Origin: Plumapathes pennacea | Taxonomy: Eukaryota > Cnidaria > Anthozoa > Antipatharia > Myriopathidae | NCBI GenBank assembly: GCA_964036295.1 | Contig: OZ038464.1 | Location: 21,650,008-21,714,007 of the forward strand | Direction of reading: 5' to 3' | Length of the DNA: 64,000 bases | The notes under the pieces: model-generated | What the model saw: only the letters and a program-made list of their open reading frames with translations | Databases searched by the model: none | Told to the model about the DNA's origin: nothing | Shown: positions 1 to 18,077 of the stretch, one piece after another | How the letters are laid out: each line of letters begins with the position of its first letter | Numbering within the stretch: position 1 is the first letter of the stretch | Translations under genes and position numbers: made by a program

Positions 1-559
1 TCGTCGGGTAAGTCTTCCTAATTTTTGTGTGTGTGAGTTGGGCCTTCTAGACGACAGTCCCTTGTACGCCAAACTGCCGGTATTTTAGGACCCCAAAAAT
101 CGAAGGCAATGCTGCGCGCTTTCAATCTTTCAATCAACTTGTTTGAGAAAAATTGATCCGCTTCCTTTGGTCTGAAAGTAAATTTTTGCTGTATGCTGTA
201 GCTGTTTTATTGTCTTGACTCAGTTGAGTGACGTGATATGTATATGTTTGTATATGGACTGTTTCTTGGGTTCTTAGAAGCGGATGGAGTAAGTTGTGTG
301 CCTGTGTCGCGCATGCGCTGCATGTCACATCAATTTCACAAAATTATGCCCGTTCAGGGTTGACAGGCCACAAGAATGTGTTTGCATAGCCTGCGCCTGT
401 GAGTTTGACGTTAAAAACAGCGCGTCCGCCATGAAAAGAAAAAAGTTAAACAAAGTTAATATCGAATATTGTCGCCCGTAAAACTAAGCACACAAAGTAG
501 GCTTCAAAATTACACGCCTTTGGAAAGCTACTCAGTGTGATATTAATTTCCCTTTGCAG

Positions 560-1136
560 CCAAAATTCTTCATTGAGATTGGTCTCGAGAGATGCACATA
601 AACGGCCACACCCGCTGAGTGTAAACTTGAGTAGCGGTCTTAATACTGGCACCAAGGAATCGCGAAAATACCTAGAAGAAATTGCGGAAATGCTTCATAA
701 GGCTCCTGAATCACTCCTATTGAAAGATTTATCATCTGCCTTCGCAACTGGGAACGTGAGCAGTTTCCGAACGCTGCATTCTTTATATCTGATGAGTATT
801 GGCTTAACCCATTTAAAAAAACAGGACCTACGGCTCTCATACAGAAGTGAAACACAAGTTTTGTCGCAGAAGATGGGAGCGCTGACGGATCGCTTTGACA
901 CTTCGGGTAGCTGCCAAGTTTTGAGTCACGACCCATACAAAAACAACTGCCTCGGGATGTGTGGACCGGGCTGTGTGTGCTGGAATTTTATTTGTAAGGA
1001 CTGCTGCTTCCACGAAGGCTGTAGACAACACGATGTTTGCTGCAGACACCAGGCTCTCTCGACCTTCTGTCTAACTCCATTTATTTATGATTTTACTTGC
1101 AACGGCTTTGGTGGATATCCAAAATGCCTACAATAA
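560..1136 (+). CDS. Phospholipase A2-like Cys-rich secreted protein, copy A (3' coding exon, gene partial)
   Basis: This is the last coding exon of a two-exon gene. It follows an acceptor (tttgcag, ending 559), opens in the phase that needs one base to finish a codon, and runs to a TAA at 1134-1136. The C-terminus carries CGPGC (like a Ca-binding loop), a DCC, then GCRQHDVCC, which resembles the PLA2 active site CCxxHDxCC with the His-Asp pair intact, and ends in GGYPKC. The N-terminal part of the exon is helical and poorly conserved. The first exon should lie upstream: bases 1-7 followed by GTAAGT at 8 could be its donor and the phase would fit, but this is weak. Copies B and C show the same exon phase and Cys pattern, so the gene looks intact. 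Enzyme activity is inferred only from the HD/Cys pattern; a non-catalytic secreted role is equally possible. Confidence 0.7.
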
Positions 1137-1176
1137 AGGTGACAGTTTAAGTGTGACAAACAATTATGTATATGTT

Positions 1177-1182
1177 AATAAA
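1177..1182 (+). terminator. Poly(A) signal AATAAA of copy A
   Basis: A canonical AATAAA lies 41 bases after the stop codon of the copy A exon, which supports that exon as the real 3' end of a transcript. Confidence 0.6.
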
Positions 1183-1248
1183 ATTATTTGTCGCGTTAAC
1201 TGTAGCTAGATAAGGTATACTGAAGTATATCACAGCGTCACCTCCCCC

Positions 1249-1285
1249 TACCCCCCACCCCCTCCCCCCCCCCCCCCCCCCCCCC
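1249..1285. repeat. C-rich homopolymer tract
   Basis: An almost pure run of C, interrupted only near its 5' end, lies in the 290-bp spacer between copy A and copy B. It is low-complexity sequence with no other feature visible. Confidence 0.9.
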
Positions 1286-1425
1286 AAATGCCTCGTTACA
1301 TGATCTGCTCTTGTTGTGACTTCAGTGCAGAACTGTTTCCTTCTATCCGCTCGTGTTTGTCCTGGCCGTCAATGTTACGGTCAAGGTCGACATTTGTTGA
1401 CTCCAAGAGACATCCCCGCTTTACT

Positions 1426-2933
1426 ATGAATATCCTCTTCCCATATATCGCTCTTGTCGGGGTGTATCTGCTAGTACATTCATCAATTGCTGTTAACTAC
1501 TCGGAGAATAATTTAAAGATTGAAAAATACGACAAATATCAGATTGCTGGCTGCTATGTCCGCGAGCTGAGAGCGACAACTGGAATTTGTTTTGTAATTC
1601 GTAATGACTACATCGATATCAGTACCAAAGGCGGAGATCTGCTTTCCCAGTATTGGAAACTTGGGGAAGGAGTTCACTACATGCGAGCTATGGATAAAGT
1701 CTTTTTCAGGTAAGAGTCACGAGTATTCTCAGGTCCTAAGTCTGCACGTAATTTTGGGTCAGTGCGATTGAATACAACAATCATCGATTGTGTACAGTAC
1801 CATATATAATAAAACGTTTAGGTTGTCGAATCGTGATAACTCTAAAACCCCTTGAAGAGTGAAGTGATTTTATCGCAGCAATTTGCCAGAGACTGCTTTA
1901 GAATCCCTTCTCTATTCCTTTTTGTCTAGAGAAAATCCATAGTTTTACAGATTCATTTAATAGGAAACCTCGGCTAATTCTAACCTCCGAGTTTTATGTG
2001 CTGTTTTGACAGTCTGCTCACACTCGATAAATATACCGGGAAGTCTATATTTTAGTACACTAATGGTGCGTTCGATTTGATCTATTCCCCAGAAATAGCT
2101 AAAATGACCCAAAGTTTTGCTTGTTCTAGGGGAGGTTTTGCCCGAAATCAGTTTTAAAGCTCCAAATCAAAAAAAAATTACCGATCAGCAGCGCTATTGC
2201 TATTCCGGGATAGATCCAATCGAACGCGCCCTAAGTTTGTTTTACTTTTTTTTTTGACACTGGCTCAAATAATGTAACCAAATCTTTTCGCAGATATGTG
2301 GAATTTGAAATTCTTCTGCCTGGTAGTATGTGTAAACTGATGAAGATTCTGGACGAACACTTTTTATATGGATTCTTGGGAACAACATCAAAGTCCGAAG
2401 AAGATCACGGAGCTTGGTGCGACACACAGTTAATAGACAAAAACGAAACAGCAAGGTTGTTGGCCGAAACCTCAAACGCTCTTCAAGCCAGCCTGAAAGT
2501 GCCCCAACTGACAAAAATGTTCGACAGTTTTCACCTTCTTTGCTTGAGTCTTAGTCAAGGCTACAAACATCAGCAAGGCTCAAGATCGATGCAAAAAGAA
2601 CATTCCTTGGACTATGAACATGCCAGAAAAATTCTTCATACTAACAACTGCATTGCATTTCCTGAAAACCAGGAGCTCCCTGAAGACGACACCCCTCTCG
2701 CAGCTTCTCAAATGGTTGTAAATGCCACCGACGACGAATGTTTCGGTATGTGCGGTCCCCACTGTTGGTGCTGGAGCTGGATCTGTGGAGACTGCTGCAT
2801 TCACCGCGGGTGTCACCAACACGATTTGTGTTGTAAGCACAGTTATCTCTCCACACGTTGTCTGTTTCCTTGGGTTTTCGGCTTCAGCTGTCGTGATGGT
2901 TACCTTGGCTACCCAGACTGCTTACACCAATGA
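1426..2933 (+). CDS. Phospholipase A2-like Cys-rich secreted protein, copy B (2 exons, 307 aa)
   Basis: Exons are 1426-1709 and 2294-2933. The donor is CAG|GTAAGA, the acceptor is TTCGCAG, and the junction rebuilds an Arg codon (phase 2). The start was chosen because it opens a clear signal peptide (MNILFPYIALVGVYLLVHSS); an upstream in-frame ATG at 1288 would bury it. The first exon holds a small domain with a GCY...ICF cysteine pair. The second exon has a variable helical stretch and then the conserved C-terminal module: CGPHC, CGDCC, HRGC, and HQHDLCC with H271-D272, ending GYPDC. The module resembles secreted PLA2 (Ca loop plus CCxxHDxCC), with one Cys of the CC replaced by Gly. The protein is predicted to be secreted; catalysis is inference. 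It lies in tandem 290 bp downstream of copy A, and copy C lies beyond it on the other strand. Confidence 0.75.
2061..2234. mobile_element. Short inverted-repeat element (MITE), GCGTTCGA-end family
   Basis: The left end (ggtgcgttcgatttgatc) and right end (gatccaatcgaacgcgcc) are near-perfect inverted repeats about 170 bp apart, and there is no ORF. A second copy lies at 58875-59073, sharing the internal stretch aaaatgacccaaagttttgc and the right end. The element sits inside the single intron of copy B. Confidence 0.8.
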
Positions 2934-3023
2934 GGTCGCCGATCATGGTCAAACATGTCTGAAAGTGTACGAACTAAACATATCTGGAATGACCCTCTGT
3001 GATTAGTTGCATGTTTAGATGCA

Positions 3024-3153
3024 GAATAATACATGGACGCTCAATTGGAGATATGAAATTTGCTCGTTTGTTCGCTTCGCTCACTCGTGAGATATCGAGA
3101 GATGAACACTCGAAGATAATATTTTTTTATCTCCGCGCGCCCATGTATTATTC
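3024..3153. mobile_element. Small palindromic element (MITE), ATACATGG ends
   Basis: The ends gaataatacatgg and ccatgtattattc are exact inverted repeats about 130 bp apart, flanking the internal palindrome-like sequence gcttcgctcactcgtgagat. It is non-coding and lies just downstream of copy B. The surrounding stretch 2934-3593 shows no gene. Confidence 0.75.
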
Positions 3154-3593
3154 TCTCTATATATTTCTTGGCTAGATATTACATCAGTGCCATGCTCAGT
3201 AATACCTTGGCATTCGCATACTACACAAGTCGGTGCCTATTTCACGGCCTAAGCAAGTAAAAAGCTGGAACATAACTGATACATATGCAGTTAATTGTAT
3301 AATCATGCAATTCAGTATTTACGTGCCGCTAATTAAAAACACGAAGATGGATAGGGTCGAGCGACAGCCTTTTTGCTGTATCGATTTTAATTAAGACGTA
3401 TTCTTGGTAGTCCATATAACTGTCGCCCACAGCTTCTATCGTAAATTAACTCCACGCACGGCACAATGTGTTTCTTTATTTTAGAGTGATATACAGTGCA
3501 TTAATTGGCTGAAGACTACTAAATGTTCACGGACTTGATTTAATACTCAGTAGTAGCAGATATCTCATAGTTCTGTAAAATCATTTGGACCAT

Positions 3594-3599
3594 TTTATT
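3594..3599 (-). terminator. Poly(A) signal of copy C
   Basis: TTTATT on + (AATAAA on -) lies about 150 bases after the copy C stop codon. A further AATAAA on the minus strand is at 3475-3480, so the exact end is uncertain. Confidence 0.45.
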
Positions 3600-3747
3600 A
3601 AGAGTGGAGACTCGTGTCGGACTGACCGAGTGTTAGATTGAAAAGGAATCCATCAATGATATTGCTCCGTCAATCACTTAAGAGTAACAATTTCTTTAAC
3701 ACCAAAAGGGTGAACTAAATACCAAATTCATATCAAAAGTAATCAAG

Positions 3748-5458
3748 TCAGTTCAGGCAATCTGGATAACCTCCGTAGCTGCTACAGCTGAATTCATAAA
3801 AAAATGGTAAAAGGCAACGTGTTGAAAATATACCACCAACACGGCAGCAAGTGTCATGCTGCTTGCAGCCAATATGTTCACAACAGTCACCGCAAACCCA
3901 CGACCAGCAGTCACATCCGGGACCGCACATTCCCAAGCACTCATTCTCTTCCGGGTTTGACTGTATATCGGCGCATCTTTTCCTCCGGCCGTTGCCCATG
4001 CGATTCAGGTCAGCGGCTCTAAACTCGGGAGCCAACTGTATGTTCATATTGTTCAAGAGTGCTCGGCTCATGGCATGAAATCCCAGAAGCGTTTTGATCT
4101 GGCGCTTCTGACGCCCCAATGCAGCGGAAAGGAGTTCAAGCAACTTCATCTCGGGAGTATCTCTAAGTTTCGTTAGTTTGGCCTCTAAAAGCTGTTGAGA
4201 TCCTGCTAAGAACGTGTAATTGTAAGCGTGTTGACGGGGTAAGCCGACCAGAAACTCCTTTGCTTCAAAGTCATTTGGCAAAGCAACCAAGAAGGACTGA
4301 GATCTACGAAAAAGAAAAACAATAGAAATGAATCATCATCGATAAATCACACAAAATAGTATGAGAGATTCGGACACACAACTGACACTGCGCAGTGAAC
4401 AAGCTCCAACAGTATGCGCAGTGTTAATTATCCGTGCCTTCCGAACATTTTTACCAAGGCCATATGTGATCACGATCAATGGTGGCGTGATATATAACAA
4501 AATTCGTTGCTTCGACAATCGAAACGTCATCCTCATTCCCAGGCTCTTTTCCCTACCCAGGGAAAAGAGAATCCATAGAATCCCCGTTTAAGATGAGTTT
4601 CGAGACAATAAGTGTCATTCAAGAATCAGTCGCTGCCGACGTCGAATGTCTCGAATCGCCCGGAAATTGATCCAAAACGGTATTGTACTTCCGCTACTAC
4701 CATGACTTACGTCATCGATCGGCTGATGCCGGGTCAAGCCAAACATTCTTTACGGCGTTCAGCATATCTACATCAACGCCGACACTTATGCATATTTATA
4801 CGATAACTACATGGGCGATCTTTCTGAGAAAAATTAGTGCTCCGTGGCTATATTAGCATGTGCGTAGTTCCACTCAGATCAACAGCGGACACGTAAAGTG
4901 TGTACCCGAGTTTTTAGCTCTGTTTTAAATACTGATTGACATTGACTGCGGAGCCTTTGAGCCGTAGAGAAATATTACGTCTAATGAAAAATATAGGTCA
5001 TGCGAAACAATTATAATATATTCACGTTTAAAGCCGCGGAACTCTCCGCATCGCTTTAGTCGTGCCTTAAGGATCAATCGGCAGGGTAGTGGGCTATGTA
5101 TGCTGCTGCACGCTTCCGCGTTTCTTAAACTTAATACATACCGGTGGTGAATAAAATGCCCATCAAGAATTTGGAATAAGGACAGTCCGTCGCGTAAACC
5201 ACGAAGAGACACCAGAGTTCTCCCATTTGTATCTGATAACTTCATGAAATCTGAGCCAATGTCGAAACATAGTTTAAGATCGACGTTGTGGTGATAACAT
5301 CCGTGAAGTTCCTTGTAGCTGTCCCGGTTCGCACTGCCTTGATCCGATAGTTTCAAGCGAGGTTCTGAATTTCCTGCCGGAGATTCCACGCCTTTACCAA
5401 CAGTGATCAACATGTACACTACCGAGAAGACCTTCAAATAGGCCATGATCAGTTTCAA
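3748..5458 (-). CDS. Phospholipase A2-like Cys-rich secreted protein, copy C (2 exons, 290 aa)
   Basis: On the minus strand exon 1 is 5458-5142 and exon 2 is 4303-3748. The donor is CG|GTATGT and the acceptor TTTTTCGTAG; the junction completes an Arg codon in the same phase as copy B. The start gives a signal peptide (MKLIMAYLKVFSVVYMLI). Exon 1 has the GCY...LCF cysteine pair seen in copy B. Exon 2 ends with CLGMCGPGC, CGDCC, HIGC, KQHDTCC (H255-D256) and GGYPDC, so the PLA2-like His-Asp site and all module cysteines are kept. It is inverted relative to copies A and B. The sequence between the cysteines differs strongly from B, so the duplication is not recent or the proteins evolve quickly. 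Substrate and role are unknown. Confidence 0.75.
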
Positions 5459-5509
5459 TGCTGAACACGTTTGGTTTCGTACTAGGAGTTCAGTTTAACT
5501 TTCGACTTG

Positions 5510-5515
5510 TTTATA
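5510..5515 (-). promoter_or_regulatory. TATA box of copy C
   Basis: TATAAA on the minus strand lies 52 bases upstream of the copy C start codon, a spacing that allows a short 5' UTR. The rest of 5516-6476 holds no gene that I can see. Confidence 0.5.
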
Positions 5516-6476
5516 TGGTGCTCAGCCGTCAGGAGTCAGTCTCGCCCCATTCCCCGCCCACTTATCAATCGAGAGCCAACTGGGTCAAAGTGTAACAAGG
5601 CCTTTCTGGGGGAATTAGCTTCTTGCGAGAGGTGCCTTGACACGGTCCGGGATCTTTTATATTGAGTAGATCAGGACTAGCAGTCAGGACTCCTTGTCAT
5701 TTATTTCGGTCTGAAGACCTTCACCAACCGACTCTCAGGCAACACTCCACGTCATGGAAAGGACGCGAATACTAATAATGCTCTTAACCAATGCTTGAAC
5801 AAAAAGAACAAAGCTTACAGGATATTAATTGTAACACCTCTAGAACTGCTAACTCATTTCATATTCTGTTCACTTTGCATCATAAGCAGAGTTCACACCT
5901 CGATCTGAGCAGCTGGCAAAACCAGATTTCATGGTTTCAAAGTCATTCCTTTTTGCGTAAAACTGCTCCGTGACAAAAGGCTTACCGGATGAGGCCCAAT
6001 TTGTTGTTCATATCTTGAGCTAGCCCGAAACTGGGAAAAAGCAACTTATAACGAACACGGCTTGATAGTTAAGCTAGAAACAGGCGTTTTATAGTTGTAA
6101 AAGCCTGCAGTTTCGTCAATTTTCTGCCGTACTGTAGGTTCGTACGAACCAATTCACATTAACTTGCCTGTGCTCAAAGATTTCAGACAATAACTACCAC
6201 TGCATTTTTATTACAAACATTATGACGGAAACATAAAAAAGAAAATGTTTCTTTTTTCTTGACTGACTGTAAATATCACCCGAGTATTGTATAACATATT
6301 CTTATACAGCTTCTGTAATTACATCTATAGCCATCCGAAAACCACCTAGTCGAATGCTTGTGTGAGTAAGCATTGTCAAAAAATTTATAGAAAACGAAAG
6401 TTCTCGATGGCCAAACTTTCATTAGTAATTGTTATCAGCTTTCTGATCAAAACTTCACCGCAAAATTCTCGTTATT

Positions 6477-8254
6477 TCACACAACAGTCCCAGGCTCCTG
6501 AGTACTCAGTCCGGCAGTGACTTTCTTGGCTTGGTGTTCAGAGGCCCACTTCAAATACGAACATTCGGGAAGATTCTTTCGACCGAAAGCGTCCCTATAC
6601 ATCGTCGCGTCAGCCATGTCTCCTTCTGTTCGTCCAATCTCTTGCACAGGCTTAAAAGTGGTCCTTGGCCTTCCTCCAACAGCACCCGCGAAATCTTGCG
6701 TGGTTACCGAGCCATCTTGAAAGAACTTCACCACTGGCTTGAGATAAATACCTGACTCGTGGAAATCTCCGTATCGAACATACGGGACATTTTTGTGATG
6801 CTTGAACTGGGTGCTGTATGCCGTGTCGCCCGCAAACTTCGCTTTGCTGGGCTCAATCCTACTTGGGGGACGAATCTTGACCATTTGAGGGGCTTCCCGC
6901 TCTTTGTAGTCTTCTTTTGACTGTGTCGTCACGGCAAACTTGACTTTCGGTGGAGTGTACGGTTTGTTATCCGGTTTCAAGAGTTTAGTTCGTTCTAACT
7001 TCTTCGGGTCCCAGTTGACCTTGTAAACGAAATCATTGGTCGTTTCAAAGGCCCTTTCGTTGCTCATAGCCAAATTTACTTTCTCCGGCGGCGGTGGAAT
7101 CGGCCTCGGAGGCAAAGGCATATTCCCGCCATAACCGGGGAAGTCGCTTCTTGATTGCGTCTCGCTCTGGAATTTCGCGCGCTTTTGGTTCTTGATCATG
7201 TTGGAGGTGCGTGGATTGGCCCGCTGTCGATCCGTCATGTCCGGAGTTCTGAACGCTTCTTGGTGCTCAGTGCGTAGGTCGTGCTCTCCTTCCACTCCAA
7301 TCCTAACCTGTACACCTCGTGGCTTCAACGTGTCGGCACGTGGTACAAACTTTCCCTGGTAGACATCCTGGTTCCACGTTTTTGCATCGAATTTGTCCTT
7401 CCTATCCGGGAAGAGTATTGAGCCGGTGAAGCTGGGAATCTCACCATACGTCGCTTGGGGAATAGGGACTTTATGAGTGAAAGCTTGGTTATGTGTTGTC
7501 GCTGACTGGAACTTTGCTCCTGGTTTTGTTGTAACGGTCTTCGGCCTGGAGATTTTCGCAACGGTCGGTGGGCCGCGATCGGCAAACGATTGGTTGTAAG
7601 TGGTCGCTCCGTCGAATCTCACATCTGGTGGCTTGTATTCATCAACGAACTGAAAACGTAAAAACGCCGGCAAAGATGAGATTCTCGTTGTGCAATGGTT
7701 TCATGAAGGGCTGCTAATTTCAATATATTTTTTTTCTTGACTTTTTTCTTTTTTGTAGGAAGAAACGTTTTAGTTTTTGCCTGCAGACATAAGTACAGTA
7801 ACTTTCTGAGCACACAAGTTATCGAGGTAAAAGATTGACTTTTTAGATAGATTTCTTAGTAAATCCTAGACATTATTTTGAACAAAAAATCGAAATAAGA
7901 AGAAAAAAAGGAAACAAATAAGCGCTCTAAGGAGCTACAAAAGAAAACTTAAAATTTACTTCTTCAGTGCTCCACACAGAAAATTGAGGGCGAATATTTC
8001 GCATACTAAGCAAAGATCTGAGACAAGTTGTTACGTTTCGGCGTCACCTTGCAGCTAGGTTGGAGCCCTCGCTCATTTGGCTTCACATACTCCATCCTGT
8101 TTTCGGTTCTGAAATCCATGGGGGGAGGGTTGGGATTTCTAAGGCGAGGCAGGGGCTTCTTGGAATGCCTTGGACTGCAATCTTTGGCATCGAAAGTGGC
8201 CTGGTAATCAGTCCGGGCATCTGCGAGGCCTGGGCGCTTGAACACGCTCGCCAT
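6477..8254 (-). CDS. SAXO: SAXO-like stabilizer of axonemal microtubules (2 exons, 459 aa)
   Basis: On the minus strand exon 1 is 8254-8048 and exon 2 is 7649-6477. The intron runs from donor AAG|GTGACG to acceptor GTTTTCAG, both in phase 0. The protein is a string of about eleven short repeats, roughly 35-40 residues apart, each built on T-x-Y/H-x-x-x-F: TDYQATF, TTYNQSF, TTHNQAF, TEHQEAF, TAYSTQF, ATMYRDAF. This pattern belongs to the SAXO/FAM154 (STOP-like) microtubule inner or binding proteins of cilia and flagella. Linkers are rich in Lys, Arg and Pro, as expected for binding acidic tubulin. No signal peptide or membrane segment is visible. Whether it is the orthologue of SAXO1, SAXO2 or another member cannot be settled here. 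The donor choice rests on phase; an alternative 12 codons later would meet a stop. Confidence 0.82.
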
Positions 8255-8397
8255 TTTGTGAGAATCAAGAGTACATCCCTTATGACGGTGATAACGTCTG
8301 AAACAGTGTTACATAAAATTCAATCAATAAAATGTTTGCAGTTGGAGAATTTCCCTGCATGTTAAAGTAGGCGCAGCTACAGTGTATGTATACACTG

Positions 8398-8452
8398 TAA
8401 ACTGTTATTAGTATTAATATTAATATTATTAATATTAATATTAATATTATTG

Positions 8453-8525
<73 letters not shown>

Positions 8526-8526
8526 G
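8398..8526. repeat. (ATT)n / (AATATT)n microsatellite
   Basis: Interleaved AATATT units give way to about 25 perfect ATT units. It lies upstream of the SAXO-like gene. Poly-Leu and poly-Ile ORFs across it are artefacts of the repeat. Confidence 0.95.
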
Positions 8527-10085
8527 TATTTATCCTGTAGCATTTCAATCTTTCTCGCAAGGGCTAAAGTTAATGAGTATCGCACTTGATTATTTGTCTA
8601 CAAGAATAACAACAAATTCGGCTGCAGGGGTGACAAAAACTATTGGCGCTACGGACCAACCAACCAAGACAAGAGAAACATATAGGAATTTGTGCAGAAG
8701 ACGAATTAGTGCACGCGAGGTACTTTATGCTACAGCTTCATTTAATAATTGATTGCAGTTCAATATTTCGCGCGATCAGTCACGCACGGCTGTCAGAAGA
8801 AATGCTGTAGAATCTTAGAGTTTTCGCGTTCTAACGACTTGTTCAGTCTATTAAAATGATTCTCGGTAAAAGTTTTATTCGGGTGTTTTTATGTGTGTAC
8901 TAAGAGGGAATATTACCGAAGCGTATAGAGACGTTTGGTTTCAGAAAGCTATGGCCATCAGTGGTGATACATGTAATAAAGCGACGCTGAATTCAGAATA
9001 AGATGCCTTCATTTCCTGTACATCATACGGTATATCTACAGCATATCAGCCGCTTCTGAACTCAGACCCATTTCGACAGCGGCGTTATAAACTTTGAAAG
9101 ATTTGCCGGACGGGACCGGTAAACTTATGTGCTTTGCCGCTCTGATAGTATATTGCTGTCTTACAATCAATTAAAACCATTTCGAATTCAAACAGCGGGT
9201 GCAAACGTGGAAGAAGTTCTGCACATGGCGACGAAGACCTACCCACAGTCACATAATTCACAAACACATCTCAGCCCTCGGTTTTTGAGCATGGCTTCTG
9301 TCTCTGCTGTGTATTGTCTTCGACCGTTCACCATGTTGCTGCAAAATACAAATGAAAACTTTACATTTCCTCCAATGGAAACCCAATGGAAACCAGCAGG
9401 CGACTACACCGCTCAAAAGCTCTTGGGCGATGAAAATGTCACAATTACCTCGGCAGGCTGTTGGTGTAAATGGGCTCTAAGTATTAAGTCAATTTGCCAA
9501 AGGAAAACTGTTCCACATCTTGAATCAAGACTCCTGTGTTGTGGCTGTATAGAAGTTGATGGCTTGATTGCTATTGACAACGGCACCTGATGTGACGGAT
9601 AAGATCCCAAATCCCTTGTGTATTATTAAGTGCCATTGTGGACTGCTGATTGGTAAGTACTGACATGTTTACTGATGCGTGCCGCAAATATTAACTTTTC
9701 ATGCCGAAAAGTCGGCAACCCGAGCTCCAAACCCAGGTGAACCATTTTTAAATGCTAATCAAAATTACTTTTCTTAATTAGAATTTGGACACGTCGAAGG
9801 TGTTCTTGGACACCCTAATAAAATAGCAGTGAAGTCGATCCGACGCTAAAACATCTGTCAAGAGACAAAAGACTTTCCGGCGACCTCTCGGATATTATTC
9901 AGATGGTTCGGTAAATTTTCGCGGACGCGAGCATCTCCCGCGCGAACATCAAAATGGCGACGATCGTCTGCCTGCGGTCCGGGGAAGTCTGGTTGATTTA
10001 GCGCCACAAGATGTGATCGCCATTTTTTACGACATGATGGAATAAATAAGTGATTTGATAACTCACTGATGACGGGAAGGCAACG
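8527..10085. other. Spacer between the divergent SAXO-like gene and PMS1
   Basis: No conserved coding sequence is recognised. The stretch before 10086 should contain the PMS1 promoter; no TATA box is evident. A 153-codon ORF (9129-9590) has no domain signature. Confidence 0.5.
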
Positions 10086-17427
<7,342 letters not shown>

Positions 17428-17822
17428 AATTACGTCCATTTACTCTCGGACTGCGCTCTTCGAAGCTCGAATATTTCAATTGTGGAAAATCGCAAAGAAG
17501 AAGAAGAAAAAACTGGGTTCGACTATAAGTGAGCGAGAAAGTTTAGAGTAGAGACATAAGTTAACATCAAAACTTACTTCCTGTGTTAGTGCAATTCCGT
17601 AGTCTCTTATAACATTATAGAAATGGCTCCAAACCGTTGCAACCAGTATCAATATAAGAAAATGAAGTTAAGTGAGCAGATATTTGAATTTCGGATGTCT
17701 AAAATGCAGGCTCTGGCAGTGACAGTTAGGTGAGTCACATCTGTCAAGTAATATGACACGAGTCGACTCACTCAATCCTAGCCCTGGCCACCATTGCACA
17801 GTTAATACTATGCTTTGTTACA

Positions 17823-17828
17823 AATAAA
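17823..17828 (+). terminator. Poly(A) signal of PMS1
   Basis: AATAAA lies about 400 bases after the PMS1 stop codon, just before the oppositely oriented signal of ANKZF1. Confidence 0.5.
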
Positions 17829-17871
17829 CACCGGAATGCTTTATAGTGTGCGGTATGTTTTCAATTAAATC

Positions 17872-17877
17872 TTTATT
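17872..17877 (-). terminator. Poly(A) signal of ANKZF1
   Basis: TTTATT on + (AATAAA on -) lies about 200 bases past the ANKZF1 stop codon and only 44 bases from the PMS1 signal, so the two transcripts end almost at the same point. Confidence 0.6.
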
Positions 17878-18077
17878 TTCCCACTCGTTCGTGTGATTCA
17901 TGGTGCCGCACGTTCTCAAAACTGGAGCTTCAGTTGGTCAGTATAGGCAGCTTCAGGCTTCTCTGCGTTCTTCCTGGTTACCTGCAGGCGTAGATTCGCA
18001 GCGTTTGTGCATCATATATGAAACACTCCGGCTATTAAGATTCTTGTCAAGAGTTCTTTCAGTTCGGTGTCTTGCTA

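Noticed and set aside
9129..9590. 153-codon ORF between the SAXO-like gene and PMS1
   Set aside because: No domain, no conserved spacing of residues, and no splice or promoter context; likely chance.
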